Origin: Cyanobium sp. FACHB-13342 | GTDB lineage: Bacteria > Cyanobacteriota > Cyanobacteriia > PCC-6307 > Cyanobiaceae | Assembly (NCBI RefSeq): GCF_014697415.1 | Contig: NZ_JACJRT010000008.1 | Location: 413,005-477,004 of the forward strand | Direction of reading: 5' to 3' | DNA length: 64,000 nucleotides | In this document: piece after piece, positions 10,401-21,543 of the stretch | Numbering within the stretch: position 1 is the first letter of the stretch | How the letters are laid out: every line of letters starts with the position of its first letter | The notes under the pieces: model-generated | Told to the model about the DNA's origin: nothing | What the model saw: the letters and a program-made list of their open reading frames with translations, nothing else | The model's database searches: none | Position numbers and translations under genes: made by a program

Positions 10401-11698
10401 CGCTCCAGTTCCAGCTGCTGATCGCGCCAGTGCAGCACCGCATCCCAGCGGCCCAGCAGGGGGTTGCTGGACTGGCCAAAACGGGCCTGCAACTGGGGCT
10501 GGCGCCAGGAACCCCGGGCATCGAGGGAACCGGTCAGCCGCTGGTCAAGCAGCCAGGGGGGACTGCCCGGCTGCAGGGGTAGGTCCCGCGGCCGCAGTTG
10601 CCAGCTGCCGCTGAGCGCCAGTCGCTGGCCCAACCGCCCCTGAAGCCGAAGCCAGGATGCCCCACGGCCCAGCACCAGCTGCTTGAGCTGCAGGTGTTGG
10701 GGGGTCCAACGGCCGGCCAATTGGAGCGTGCCCTGCAGCTCCCTGGAGCCCGGCTGCAGCCAACGCCAGGTGGACCTGGCCAGCTCCAGGGTCTGGTCCT
10801 GGCAGCGCAGGAGGCCCTGCGGAAGTTCGAGGCGCGCCTGGGTCGCGCGGGGGCGCCAGCCCAGCTGCTGCAGCTGAAGTTCGCCCCGGCAGGAGGGGCG
10901 CCGGTTCAGCCAACCCAATTGGAGGCTGCCATCGACACGGCCGGAGAGCTGGCCGGGCAAGCGCACCACGCTCTGGAGGGAGCTGAGGGGAAAACGCTCA
11001 CTGCGCAGGCGAGCCAACCACTGCTGGCTCCTCCAATTGCCATCCAGTCGCACGGCCATCCCACCGGGCCCGTGGAGGGGCCGGAGGCGGCCATCCAGCT
11101 CGAGCTGGCCGCGGTGGATGCGCAGGCCGAGACGAGCGGCAAGCCGAAAGGATTGGCCCGAAGGAGCCAGGTTCACCAGGGCGGGGTCGGCCAGCCGCAG
11201 CCGCACATCCAACCGCGGTGGCTTCATGCCGGCGGGCAGGCGACCCAGCACCCAGTACTGCCCCTGGGCATTGGGTTTCAGCTCAGCCCGAACCCCCGCC
11301 AGGCTCACCTGCAGAACGGGTAACCGTTGGCGCAGGCTGGCCAGGGGGTCCAGGCTCACCGCCACGGTCCGGATGGACACCCTGGAAGCCTCGGCGGGGC
11401 CAGGGTCAATGTGGGTGATGCCCAGTTGGAGGCCACCCCACCCCAAACCCTGGTAAGGCCCCAGGCGAACGGGATGGCCCAACGCACGGGTCAGGGGGCG
11501 CTCCAGCCGAGGCTTCCACTCCTGGTAGGCACGCCGCAGGCCCTGATCGGCGGCCCACACAGCTCCAACAACGGTGCCCCCGGCGAGCGCCAGAGCGCCA
11601 AACAGCCTGACCACTGCTGTAGCCGACGGGCGGATCAGGGGGGGATGGCGCTGCGGAGGGAGGGGCGGCCCGGGTTCCTGCTCTGGCAACACCGCCAT
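7418..11698 (-). CDS. tamB: TamB/DUF490 translocation-assembly family protein
   Basis: A giant 1426-residue envelope protein with one N-terminal membrane anchor (VVRLFGALALAGGTVVGAVWAA, about residues 26-47) and a very long beta-rich body. The C-terminal DUF490 domain includes VRVYLSVSGPADRLAENLLL, SEDRLLALIGGNTLAG and a closing FYLF-like beta strand, LQVFFRF. TamB-family proteins bridge inner and outer membranes and serve outer-membrane protein assembly and lipid transport; cyanobacterial and chloroplast (Tic236) relatives are known. Much longer upstream starts are open but would run over the divergent Ycf51 gene, so ATG 11698 is chosen. Confidence 0.88.
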   Translation of the reverse strand: MAVLPEQEPGPPLPPQRHPPLIRPSATAVVRLFGALALAGGTVVGAVWAADQGLRRAYQEWKPRLERPLTRALGHPVRLGPYQGLGWGGLQLGITHIDPGPAEASRVSIRTVAVSLDPLASLRQRLPVLQVSLAGVRAELKPNAQGQYWVLGRLPAGMKPPRLDVRLRLADPALVNLAPSGQSFRLAARLGLRIHRGQLELDGRLRPLHGPGGMAVRLDGNWRSQQWLARLRSERFPLSSLQSVVRLPGQLSGRVDGSLQLGWLNRRPSCRGELQLQQLGWRPRATQARLELPQGLLRCQDQTLELARSTWRWLQPGSRELQGTLQLAGRWTPQHLQLKQLVLGRGASWLRLQGRLGQRLALSGSWQLRPRDLPLQPGSPPWLLDQRLTGSLDARGSWRQPQLQARFGQSSNPLLGRWDAVLHWRDQQLELERLSSSHLRARGVLPLAVRSGRGLVPGPLDLRLELDRYPLSRLDLLVGAPLQGVLQASGRVWGPLSALTPELDLWIDQPGAGPISLRETWQGQWLGESVGGGRLRMEALAPAPLGLLEARFDSRWVPRQLEIRRDAGTLALVGRPRGYRWQANRLPLDGLQLALGPKGRRQPLQGRLSGQGLLELQPLAFSGTAQLDRPVFLGVWGQSAQATFRYGGRRYQARGSFSPLGGGELAMDWSGLWNGAFRSRLEGRQLSTRFLQQLVRAWPQWRGGGEPIVGRASDIGTLLIDTFGGSVQDQLRALDLARQRVGRARAERDSRLTPQERLQQLAGSVDLDLNLSGPSLPSARADLEARAQLWLPEQDLDRPLTNVPLVARFQGPLRQGAGEFSLAHLPLELLALLTPVPPGLSGTLSSRGRYSLGGAEPELSLNLALHQASLRQTGLALDRGLIQLQDGRLQLDLSLRAAGASSSVDLAGVVPLDPAQEGVELRLASRDDGLRFLAGLAQPALQWTKGSGDLQLLVRGSLANPIANGFLRLRDGELQFIGQRVHAVEATVLFDFEQLLLQEFNAKVGERGSLSGQGGLGLLRPGRSAEGQPSSLALVLKTVPFALPRIKAVADGELRIGGSLPALDIGGALAISRGSVNVQPARLASESRPTERAASPADLLDARWDYQAPLVLLGPDVESDASGALRAAVPNVQAVGFDDLRLSLGPDLNVGVPNLASFGTRGLLRVNGRLDPSLRLQGVVRLLRGRLNLFTTTFSLDPDAPNVAVFTPSMGLIPYLDIALRTRVSDNLPLTSGLGPAGSLSLQDYQADGAINSLDQLNLVRVYLSVSGPADRLAENLLLRSSPPLSEDRLLALIGGNTLAGLAGSAGGTVLATALGQTLLSPLLGTLGDAFGQRLSFALYPTYVNQEVSSGAERRSGRVPPQLVLGSEIGLDISERFNASVLAAPNRSDVPPQLNLNYKASELLNLQGSIDSQGTWQTQLQVFFRF

Positions 11699-11764
11699 TC
11701 CCTGGGCTGCCACCGCCTGCGTCCGGCGCAATATAAAGGCCCTGACGCGACGACTCCAGACCCC

Positions 11765-12232
11765 ATGGCCGCTGATCCGATCCTGCTGATAGCGGGCCAA
11801 TGGCTGGGGGCCGCGAGCGGGGTGCTTGCCCTGGCCACCGTGGTGGGCTATTTGAGCCGCTGGGGAATCCGCTTCCGTCTGGTGGGCGTCACCAGCTTCA
11901 CCGCTTTGCTGGCCGTCTCCTGTCTGGCCTTTGCCGTGAGCTACACCCCCCGGGTGCAGCTGGATGGGGCCGTGAGCGTGCCGATCGTCTACGACAACGG
12001 CAGTGATCTGGTGGTGGCGGCCGCCCCCGCCGATCTGGCCGAGGCGGCAGCGGCACCCACGGTGCAACAGGTGGCCGCCAACCTGCGGGGAGGAGGGCGC
12101 AGCAGCGCCGATGGCCTGGTGCACGTGCGCCTGCGCCGGGTGGAGCCGGTGGGGCCCGGCCTGAGCCAACCGGTGGTACTGGCGGAAGCCACCCGCAGCC
12201 TGGCCAGCGGTGCCGTCGCGCTGCAACCCTGA
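11765..12232 (+). CDS. ycf51: Ycf51 family membrane protein
   Basis: A 155-residue protein with two N-terminal membrane helices (about residues 8-27 and 37-58) and a soluble C-terminal part containing VQLDGAVSVPIVYDNGSD. It matches the Ycf51/DUF2518 family, found in cyanobacteria and red-lineage plastids and of unknown function. The ATG at 11765 follows a TATAAA box at 11732-11737 in the short gap to the divergent TamB gene. The DUF4332 gene begins two bases after its stop. Confidence 0.82.
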   Translation: MAADPILLIAGQWLGAASGVLALATVVGYLSRWGIRFRLVGVTSFTALLAVSCLAFAVSYTPRVQLDGAVSVPIVYDNGSDLVVAAAPADLAEAAAAPTVQQVAANLRGGGRSSADGLVHVRLRRVEPVGPGLSQPVVLAEATRSLASGAVALQP

Positions 12233-12234
12233 CC

Positions 12235-12618
12235 ATGTGGCAGCTTCCGGCCCACTTTCAGCGGGAGCAACGCCAACTCGAGCGCGCCGGCATTGCCAGC
12301 TGGGCCGAGCTGGCCCGCGTCGACGACGGGCACCTGCGTCGGCTGGGAGCTGACGGCGGCGCCAGTGAAGCCCGACTGATCAAGCTCAGGGGACAGGCTC
12401 GCCTGGTGGTGGACGTGGGGCTGGAACCAGCGGAAGCAGCCCTGCTGCTCTACGCGGGCATCGCCACCCGGGCAGGGCTGGCCGACGCCGATCCCCACCG
12501 GCTGCTCGTACAGATGGGACGGCTGCAGCGCAGTCTCACCGGCATGGCGGCACCGTTGCTGGATCTCACGACCCTGCAGAGCTGGATCCGGCGGGCCCAA
12601 CGCCGCCCCACGAACTGA
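12235..12618 (+). CDS. DUF4332 (helix-hairpin-helix-like) protein
   Basis: A 127-residue soluble helical protein. Repeated segments ERAGIASWAELARVDDGHL and LLYAGIATRAGLADADPHRL read as two helix-hairpin-helix-like units, as in the DUF4332 family. Such units often bind DNA or act in protein contacts, but no function is established for this group. It follows Ycf51 by two bases, so co-translation is likely. Confidence 0.7.
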   Translation: MWQLPAHFQREQRQLERAGIASWAELARVDDGHLRRLGADGGASEARLIKLRGQARLVVDVGLEPAEAALLLYAGIATRAGLADADPHRLLVQMGRLQRSLTGMAAPLLDLTTLQSWIRRAQRRPTN

Positions 12619-12679
12619 TCCAGGGGGCCCGCCACCCCGCCCAACCGGTGACTGAAATGGAAGCAGTCGGGGACTCCCC

Positions 12680-13000
12680 ATGGCGATCCTCCACCCCTCG
12701 CCACCGTCGGTACCCAAAGGGTTGCTGGCCCTACTGGCCTGCGGCAGCGGTCTGCTGATCGGCCTCGGCTCCACCCCATTGCCGGTTGGGGCCCAATCCC
12801 AGCTGCTGGAATCCGTCAAACAGAATCCGGCCCGCGCCCAGGCTCTCTGCACCCAGCTGCGCAGCTTCAACGCCCAGGGGCTCTCGGCCACCTCTCCGCA
12901 GGCGGTCGCCCAGATCGCTCGGCAGGAAAACCTGAGCCCGATGGATGCGGAAGTGCTGACCACCTATGTGGTCGGCCTCCACTGCCCTGACGTGCGCTGA
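12680..13000 (+). CDS. Small exported protein of unknown function
   Basis: A 106-residue protein with a Sec signal (GLLALLACGSGLLIGLGS, about residues 14-31, probable cleavage after PVGAQ). The mature part is about 68 residues and helical, with two cysteines, one in RAQALCTQLRSF and one in the C-terminal VGLHCPDVR. The pair may form a disulfide in the periplasm or thylakoid lumen. The stop codon directly abuts the ATG of the next gene. No family was recognised. Confidence 0.65.
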   Translation: MAILHPSPPSVPKGLLALLACGSGLLIGLGSTPLPVGAQSQLLESVKQNPARAQALCTQLRSFNAQGLSATSPQAVAQIARQENLSPMDAEVLTTYVVGLHCPDVR

Positions 13001-14605
13001 ATGCACCCCACCCCCGCGGGGCCCGAGCCCGTGCACTGGCGCGATGCGGTGATGCCCTGCCGCGACGGCATCGGCCTGGCCTGCCGCATCTGGTCGCCAG
13101 AAGGCCAAGGGCCCTGGCCCGTGCTGTTGATGCGCCAGCCCTACGGCAGGGCGATCGCCTCCACCGTCACCTACGCCCATCCCAGCTGGTACGCCTCCCA
13201 CGGCTTCCTCGTGGTGGTGCAGGACGTGCGCGGTCGGGGCGACTCCGAAGGGGAGTTCAGGGGCTTTGAGCAGGAGGCCGCCGACGGCGCCGACACCATC
13301 CGCTGGGCCCGCCAACTTGAGGGCAGCACGGGAGCTGTGGGCTGCTACGGCTTCTCCTACCAAGGCCTGACCCAGCTGCTCAGCGACGACCCACAGGCCA
13401 TCCCCGACTGCCTGGCCCCGGCCATGGCCGGACTGGATGAGCGGCAGCACTGGGCCAGCGAGGGGGGAGCCCACTGGTGGGCCCTGGGGGTGGGCTGGGG
13501 CCTGCAACTGGCGGCCCAGCGCTGCCAACGGCTGGGCGATGCGGCGGGGTGGCAGACCATCCGCCGCAGCCTCGAGAGCGGCAGCTGCCTCCACGACGGG
13601 CTGGACCTGCTGGAACGGTTTGATCCCCAGGGCATGGCCTACCGCTGGCTGCAGCGCCCCTGCCAGGCCAGCGACGGCTGGATGGTGCATCAACCAGCGG
13701 CATCCCTGCTGCGTCGCCCCATGCTGTTGATTGGCGGGTGGTATGACCCCCACCTGCGCGGCATCCTGGACCTGTGGCACCAGGGCCGGGCCGCGGGTGG
13801 CCAGCCCCTGCTGAGGATCGGAGCCTGGACCCACCTGGATTGGCAAGGGGGCGTCGATCGCCTGCAACTGGCCTTTTTTCAGCACCACCTGCAGGGCCAC
13901 TCCGCCCCGATGGAACTCCGCACGCCCGTGCTGCTGGAAGACGGGATCAGCCGGCGTTGGCAGGCCCCCGCAGACCCGGGCCTGCGGATGGGATGGGGAC
14001 TGACCAGTGGCGGGTTGGCCGCGGTCGATGCTGCGGAGGGTGCCCTGCAGGCCAACCGCACTGGATCGGGCGGGGTGACCCTGGTGCACGATCCCTGGCG
14101 GCCCGTTCCTGCCCGGGGGGGACACCTGGGACTGGACCCGGGACCCTGCGATCGGCAGGCCACGGATCGCCGCACGGATGTGGCCTGTTTCAGCGGGCCC
14201 GCGCTCGACAGCCCCTTGACCCTGGAGGGCCTGCCGCGGCTGCGGATCCGCGTGAGGGCCGACCAGCCCAGCTTCGACCTCTGCGCCGCCCTGTCGCGGG
14301 TGCGGCCGAGCGGTGTGGTGGACCAGCTGGCCAGTGGCGTGGGGCGATTCCAGGGCGCAGCCGGAGAGCCCACTCCCGTGAGCCTGGAGCTCCAGCCCCT
14401 GCGGGCCAGCCTGGAAGAGGGCGACCGGCTGCGGCTTTCCCTGGCGGGATCGGCCTGGCCCCAGATCGCCGTGAACCCAGGGGATGGCAGCCTTCCCGCC
14501 GGACCGGCCGGGCCCCGTCACCGGGTGATCACCCTGGAGCTGGATTTGACGGAAGCCGAATTGGAGCTGCTGCCCTTCCTGCCCGGGGAACTTGGGGCAA
14601 ACTGA
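13001..14605 (+). CDS. CocE/NonD family alpha/beta hydrolase (X-Pro dipeptidyl-peptidase type)
   Basis: A 534-residue serine hydrolase with the S15 alpha/beta fold and a C-terminal jelly-roll domain. The nucleophile elbow is CYGFSYQG (G-x-S-x-x-G), the acid is in LLIGGWYDPHLRG and the base in GAWTHLDW. The N-terminus DAVMPCRDGIGLACRIWSPEG and the segment VVVQDVRGRGDSEGEF are family hallmarks. Members cleave esters such as cocaine, or acylated peptides; the natural substrate here is unknown. No signal peptide is seen. It starts immediately after the stop of the small exported protein. Confidence 0.87.
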   Translation: MHPTPAGPEPVHWRDAVMPCRDGIGLACRIWSPEGQGPWPVLLMRQPYGRAIASTVTYAHPSWYASHGFLVVVQDVRGRGDSEGEFRGFEQEAADGADTIRWARQLEGSTGAVGCYGFSYQGLTQLLSDDPQAIPDCLAPAMAGLDERQHWASEGGAHWWALGVGWGLQLAAQRCQRLGDAAGWQTIRRSLESGSCLHDGLDLLERFDPQGMAYRWLQRPCQASDGWMVHQPAASLLRRPMLLIGGWYDPHLRGILDLWHQGRAAGGQPLLRIGAWTHLDWQGGVDRLQLAFFQHHLQGHSAPMELRTPVLLEDGISRRWQAPADPGLRMGWGLTSGGLAAVDAAEGALQANRTGSGGVTLVHDPWRPVPARGGHLGLDPGPCDRQATDRRTDVACFSGPALDSPLTLEGLPRLRIRVRADQPSFDLCAALSRVRPSGVVDQLASGVGRFQGAAGEPTPVSLELQPLRASLEEGDRLRLSLAGSAWPQIAVNPGDGSLPAGPAGPRHRVITLELDLTEAELELLPFLPGELGAN

Positions 14606-14627
14606 GCCGACATCCCCAGTCTCCCTG

Positions 14628-15440
14628 ATGCCGATGCGGCACCTGCGCTCCGCCCTCCTGCCTGCCGTTCCCCGCCGAGCAGTTCGGAGCCTGGGCCTCC
14701 TGGCTCTGGCCACCGGACTCAGCATCGGCCTGGGGGCCACCCCTGGAGCCCTGGGAACGGCGACCTGGGCCCAGGCCACCAAGGGCACCGAGAGCCTGCC
14801 GGCCCTCAGTGTGGACCAGGCCCGTGCGGCGGCCAACCGCATTCTGGAGGCGGTGAAAAACGGGGACGCCAACCTGCGCTACAGCCAGTTCTCCGAGGAA
14901 CTGAAGGCGGTGAGCAGCCCCTCGATGGTGGCCACCACCATGAAGACCCAGCCCAAGCTCCTGTCGTGGACCCTGTTGAGCGTCCAGAGCGGGCTGCGCA
15001 ACACCACCGTGGAAGCCAGCCTCAGCACCAGCAGGGGCCAGCAGGACCTCTTCCTGGTGCTCAACCCCGAGGGCAAGCTCAGTGGCTACCACCTGGATCT
15101 CAACGACGAGGCCCCCAGCCTCGTGGCCAGGCGATTCGTCGACGCCCTGAGCTCAGGGCACTTCATTTCCGCCCGCAGCTACCTGAGCCTGCCGCTGCAG
15201 AAGGAGATCGGAGCGTCCGCCCTGCAGGCGCGCTGGCAACAACTGCAACGGCAGACGGGCGCATTCGTGCGGATCCGCCGCGCGGTGGAGGCCGGGAGCG
15301 ACGGCGACCAGAGGCTCGTGCTGGTGTACACGGAGTTCAATCGGTTGAGCGACTCCCTGTTTGTGATCCTCAACGCCAGCAACGACATCATCGGTGTGGA
15401 TTTCCCCAGCGATCCAATCACTCCCAAGCCGGTTCGCTGA
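14628..15440 (+). CDS. Exported protein with two DUF3887-like domains
   Basis: A 270-residue protein. After a Sec signal (LGLLALATGLSIGLGATPGA, about residues 24-43) it has two similar halves. The first (VDQARAAANRILEAVKNGD to LVLNPEGKLSGYHLDL) and the second (LVARRFVDALSSGHF to ILNASNDIIGVDF) share the pattern of a helical region followed by a beta sheet. That pattern fits the DUF3887/DUF3828 type of extracytoplasmic domain. The start at 14628 is preferred over an upstream in-frame start that overlaps the hydrolase gene. The function is unknown. Confidence 0.62.
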   Translation: MPMRHLRSALLPAVPRRAVRSLGLLALATGLSIGLGATPGALGTATWAQATKGTESLPALSVDQARAAANRILEAVKNGDANLRYSQFSEELKAVSSPSMVATTMKTQPKLLSWTLLSVQSGLRNTTVEASLSTSRGQQDLFLVLNPEGKLSGYHLDLNDEAPSLVARRFVDALSSGHFISARSYLSLPLQKEIGASALQARWQQLQRQTGAFVRIRRAVEAGSDGDQRLVLVYTEFNRLSDSLFVILNASNDIIGVDFPSDPITPKPVR

Positions 15441-15482
15441 GGGAAAAGCCGCCTAAGCTCGCGGCGCGACTTCTGGTGGTTC

Positions 15483-17780
<2,298 letters not shown>

Positions 17781-17804
17781 TGCCCCCTTCCCCTGCAGCG
17801 TCGG

Positions 17805-19001
17805 CTACTCCGGTGGTTCGATGCCCAGGCTGCTGAAGCGATCCACGATCGCCAGCCGCAGCTCTGCCGTCACACCACCGGCGATTAGGGGATCCGGCAC
17901 CGAGTAGCTGAGGCTGTAGCTGTAGAGCTCGCCGCCAAACGCCATCAGCTTGGCGCTCACACCGGGCTCGGCCATCACCTGAGGATGCTCCTGCGCGATC
18001 TCCTTGAGCAGCGCGATGATCTGCTGCGGGGGCCAGCGGCGGCTCACCGAGAGGTTGATGCTGGCCCGCCGCATCCGGTCACTGCGGGTGTAGGTGGTGG
18101 TGGAGGTGGTGAAGAAGGTCTGGTTGGGCACCACCAGCTCGGCGTTGTCGCTGCTGCGCAGCAGCACCGTGGCCCGGGGGCCGAGCCGTCTCACCTGGGT
18201 CAGCTCTCCGTCGAGCAGCAGCACCTCCCCGGGCCGCACCGAGCCCTCCATCAGCAGCCACACACCACTGACCATGTTGGAGAACACCTCCTTGATGCCG
18301 AAACCCAGCCCCACCGACAGACCGCCGGCCACGGCCAGCACACCGGTCTGATTGATGCCCAGGTTGGCCATAGCCCAGATCACACCCACGGCCATCAGCA
18401 CGTAGCGCAGGATCTGCTCGATCGCTCCACGGCTTCCCTCTTCGAGATTGAGCAGATGTTTGACCAGGTGGCTCACCCAGGTGGCCGGAACCGAAATCCC
18501 CACCAGCAGCAGATAGAGCACCATCAGCACCCGGCACAGCTGGCCGAGGTTGATGGCACTGCCGAACCAGACCCCCAGTGGTGCCAGGGCGAAGTCGGTG
18601 AGGCTGCCAACGGCATCCAGCAGGCTCAGCACCACATACGTGAGCAGCAGCGGGCGCAACAGGCGACTGACCAGCTGCTGGCGGGCCTTCGGCTCCATCC
18701 AGCTCCGCAGCAGGCTGTGCTCCAGCAGCGAGATCAGCAGCCACAGGCCGGTGTATTGGATCGCCAGCAGCACCAGGCCATACCGCTGCCCCGTGGCTGC
18801 CAGCAGCAGGGCGAGCAACAGCTCTGCGATCAGGAGCACCAAGCGCAGAGGCAGATAGCGCTTCAGCCGGATCGCACCCCCGGGCCAGAGCCGTGGCAGG
18901 TTGAACAGGCCCAGCCCCAGCAGCAACAGCGGCAGCAGCTGCAGCTGCACAGGGCCCCTTTGCAGGTAAGCCCACCAGCCCAGGATCTCGGTGAGCAGCA
19001 T
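17805..19001 (-). CDS. MscS family mechanosensitive ion channel protein
   Basis: A 398-residue membrane protein with several N-terminal helices and a MscS core. The pore helix region reads TGVLAVAGGLSVGLGFGIKE, followed by VSGVWLLMEGSVRPGEVLLL and the beta domain VVPNQTFFTTSTTTYTRSD. It opens under membrane tension or acts in osmotic adjustment. It starts two bases after the stop of the substrate-binding gene upstream on the same strand, so the two are probably one operon. Confidence 0.88.
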   Translation of the reverse strand: MLLTEILGWWAYLQRGPVQLQLLPLLLLGLGLFNLPRLWPGGAIRLKRYLPLRLVLLIAELLLALLLAATGQRYGLVLLAIQYTGLWLLISLLEHSLLRSWMEPKARQQLVSRLLRPLLLTYVVLSLLDAVGSLTDFALAPLGVWFGSAINLGQLCRVLMVLYLLLVGISVPATWVSHLVKHLLNLEEGSRGAIEQILRYVLMAVGVIWAMANLGINQTGVLAVAGGLSVGLGFGIKEVFSNMVSGVWLLMEGSVRPGEVLLLDGELTQVRRLGPRATVLLRSSDNAELVVPNQTFFTTSTTTYTRSDRMRRASINLSVSRRWPPQQIIALLKEIAQEHPQVMAEPGVSAKLMAFGGELYSYSLSYSVPDPLIAGGVTAELRLAIVDRFSSLGIEPPE

Positions 19002-19003
19002 GG

Positions 19004-20324
19004 TCAGGGCCTCCTCGGCTGCAGCCGCAGAATTTGCTCAGCCCCCTCATCCGGGCTGACGATCCCCTCCATCACCAGGTTCACGAGCGAATCCACCTTG
19101 GGCAGGGTCTGGTCCAGCTCCCCCTCGGAGTAGCTGGTGCGAATCCAGGCCGTCTGGAGGAACTGGCTGTAGGCGGTGCTCAGGGCGGCCAGTTGGCTGG
19201 AGCTGGCCACGGGAATCGACACGTAGCGGTTGGATGGAATGGTGTATCGGCTCGTGACCGTCGTTTTCCTCTGCAGCGCCGGATCCAGGGCCAGCTCCAT
19301 CAGCTGGAGGGTCAGTTTCCGCTGATCCGGCGTGGAATCGGTGCCCAGAGCCATGATGCGGTTGGACAGGAAGGGACTTCGCGGGTCCCCACGGTCCATC
19401 GGGCAGCGGAGCGACTCCCAGATGACGGCCCATGGTGCGGTTCAGGCGCACCAGCAGGGGGCTGAAGCAGGGGATCCAGGCCAGCCGTCCCGATTCCAGG
19501 CCGGTGACCAGATCCTCCGGGCCGCTGCCCAAATACACCTTCCCCTGGAGGGCGCTCTGCCGGAGCCAAGCCAGCCAGCGTTGCAGGTCCTGGTTCTGAC
19601 TGGTGAGCAGAGCCGCATCAGGCTTGCTGGTGTCAGGCAGCAGGATCGGTTTGAGCGCCTGGGCGGCTCCCAGAGCGCCAGCCGTCCAGTAGATCCCCGA
19701 AGGATCCACCGAAAGCCCCACCGGATTGCCTGCGGCTGCCACCGTTAGGAGGTTGTTCAGGGTGGTTGGCGGTTCGGTGATGCGGCGGCGGTCGAAACAG
19801 GCCACCGTCACCTCGGCGAACAGAGGTAACCCGGCCAGACCCCTGCTTCCCTGGGCATGGTTCAGCAGATCGGGTGCCACCTGGCTGAGCGCCCGCTGAA
19901 GCTGCGGATCCTTCCTGGGCAGAGGCTGCAGCAGGCCCTGCTCCAGCAGTGAGATCGCCCTGGGGCCCTGCAGGATCAGCAGGTCGGGCCCCAGTCCGCG
20001 GCTCTGGCTGAGCCGCAGACGTGTCTCCAGGTCGCTTTCGGAAACCGTGGAGATGTCGATGCTCACCCCCGGATTCAGCTTTCGGAACGCCTTGAGCAGA
20101 TCGGTCTCCGGCAGAGCTTCTTGATAGAAGCTGCGGTACCACTCCAGGCTGCTGTTGGGCACGATCAGCACGTGCAGCGTCGTGGGTGTGCGGAGGTTGC
20201 CGCCGCAGCCCTGGAGCAGCAGGGTGGGTGCAAGGGCAAGCCCCAGAGACCGGAGCCACGCAGGTCGTCTCAGCCCTTGTCCTGGCGAGCGCCAGCCGCG
20301 TCTCTTGCGGCGGTGGCGGCACAT
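19004..20324 (-). pseudogene. Extracellular solute-binding lipoprotein, frameshifted
   Basis: The first part (20324 to about 19390) encodes a lipoprotein signal with lipobox LLLQGCGG and a type-1 periplasmic binding protein: LNPGVSIDISTVSESDLETR, LGPDLLILQGP, VGLSVDPSGIYW and WIPCFSPLLVRLNR. The homologous C-terminus (SPFLSNRIMALGTDSTPDQR to the stop at 19004) is in the next frame. One base must be skipped near 19378-19395, beside the run GGGGACCC on the coding strand. The whole would be about 440 residues. It may be a real inactivation, an assembly error or, less likely, programmed slippage. It precedes a MscS gene. Confidence 0.7.
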
Positions 20325-20484
20325 GGTGCCGGATGGGTGCACGGTCGGATCAGGCTCTGACCCCATTCTGCGAGGCTGTCCACAGATGCCCAGGTGGCAG
20401 GAGAGGAAGCTTGTGCTTGATGAAGCAAAGGCCAGCCCCTGCAGGGCGCTCGGCTAGGTTTCCGCTTCTTTCCTGCCCTTCTTC

Positions 20485-21543
20485 ATGGCCGACAATGCTC
20501 CCCTGCTGCTGCGCGCCGCCCGAGGTGAGCAGGTGGAGCGGCCCCCGGTGTGGATGATGCGCCAGGCCGGTCGCTACATGAAGGTGTACCGCGACCTGCG
20601 CGATCGCCATCCGGGCTTCCGGGAACGGTCGGAAAACCCCGATCTCTCCTATGAGATCTCGATGCAACCCTTCCACGCCTTCAAGCCCGACGGCGTGATC
20701 CTGTTCTCCGACATCCTCACGCCGTTGCCCGGGATGGGCATCAACTTCGACATCGTCGAGAGCCAGGGTCCCCTGATCCAGGACCCGATCCGCACCATGG
20801 CCCAGGTGGAGGCCCTGCGCCCCCTTCAACCGGCCGAGAGCATGCCCTTCGTGGGTGAGGTGCTCACCCGCCTGCGCCAGGCCGTGGGCAACGAGGCCGC
20901 CGTGCTCGGCTTCGTGGGCGCCCCCTGGACCCTGGCCGCCTACGTGGTGGAGGGCAAGAGCTCGAAGAACTACGCCGTGATCAAGGCGATGGCGTTCCGG
21001 GAGCCGACGCTGTTGCACCGGCTTCTGGATCACTTCGCCACATCGATTGCCGCCTACCTGCGCTACCAAATCGATTCCGGCGCCCAGGTGGTGCAGATGT
21101 TCGATTCCTGGGCCGGCCAGCTCAGCCCCATGGATTACGACACCTTCGCTGCGCCTTACCAGAAGAAGGTGGTGGATCTGGTCAAACAGACCCACCCCGA
21201 CACCCCCTTCATCCTCTACATCTCTGGCAGTGCCGGGGTGTTGGAGCGGATGGCCCGCACCGGAGTGGACATCGTGTCGCTCGACTGGACCGTGGATATG
21301 GCCGAAGGCCTGGCCCGCCTTCCCGACCACGTGGGTGTGCAGGGCAACGTGGATCCCGGACTGCTGTTCGGCACCCCCGAAGCGATCCGGGACCGCATCG
21401 ACGACACCGTGCGCAAGGCCCGCGGCCGCAAGCACATCCTCAACCTGGGCCACGGCATCCTGCCGGGCACGCCGGAAGAGAACGGCCGTGCCTTCTTTGA
21501 GGCCGGCAAGAGTGTGATGGAGCGCCTCGGAGCCGCGGTTTGA
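20485..21543 (+). CDS. hemE: Uroporphyrinogen decarboxylase
   Basis: A 352-residue cytosolic enzyme that decarboxylates uroporphyrinogen III to coproporphyrinogen III in haem and chlorophyll synthesis. Visible signatures are the N-terminal [13 protein letters not shown], the substrate-binding segment [25 protein letters not shown] and the C-terminal [15 protein letters not shown]. Length is typical. The stop overlaps the TTG start of the next gene; hemE is therefore the first gene of a coupled run that ends in plastocyanin. Confidence 0.96.
   Translation: MADNAPLLLRAARGEQVERPPVWMMRQAGRYMKVYRDLRDRHPGFRERSENPDLSYEISMQPFHAFKPDGVILFSDILTPLPGMGINFDIVESQGPLIQDPIRTMAQVEALRPLQPAESMPFVGEVLTRLRQAVGNEAAVLGFVGAPWTLAAYVVEGKSSKNYAVIKAMAFREPTLLHRLLDHFATSIAAYLRYQIDSGAQVVQMFDSWAGQLSPMDYDTFAAPYQKKVVDLVKQTHPDTPFILYISGSAGVLERMARTGVDIVSLDWTVDMAEGLARLPDHVGVQGNVDPGLLFGTPEAIRDRIDDTVRKARGRKHILNLGHGILPGTPEENGRAFFEAGKSVMERLGAAV

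Noticed and set aside
11699..12226. A longer TamB start that would add about 176 residues
   Set aside because: It would run through the opposite-strand Ycf51 gene, and the added residues look like an antisense frame.
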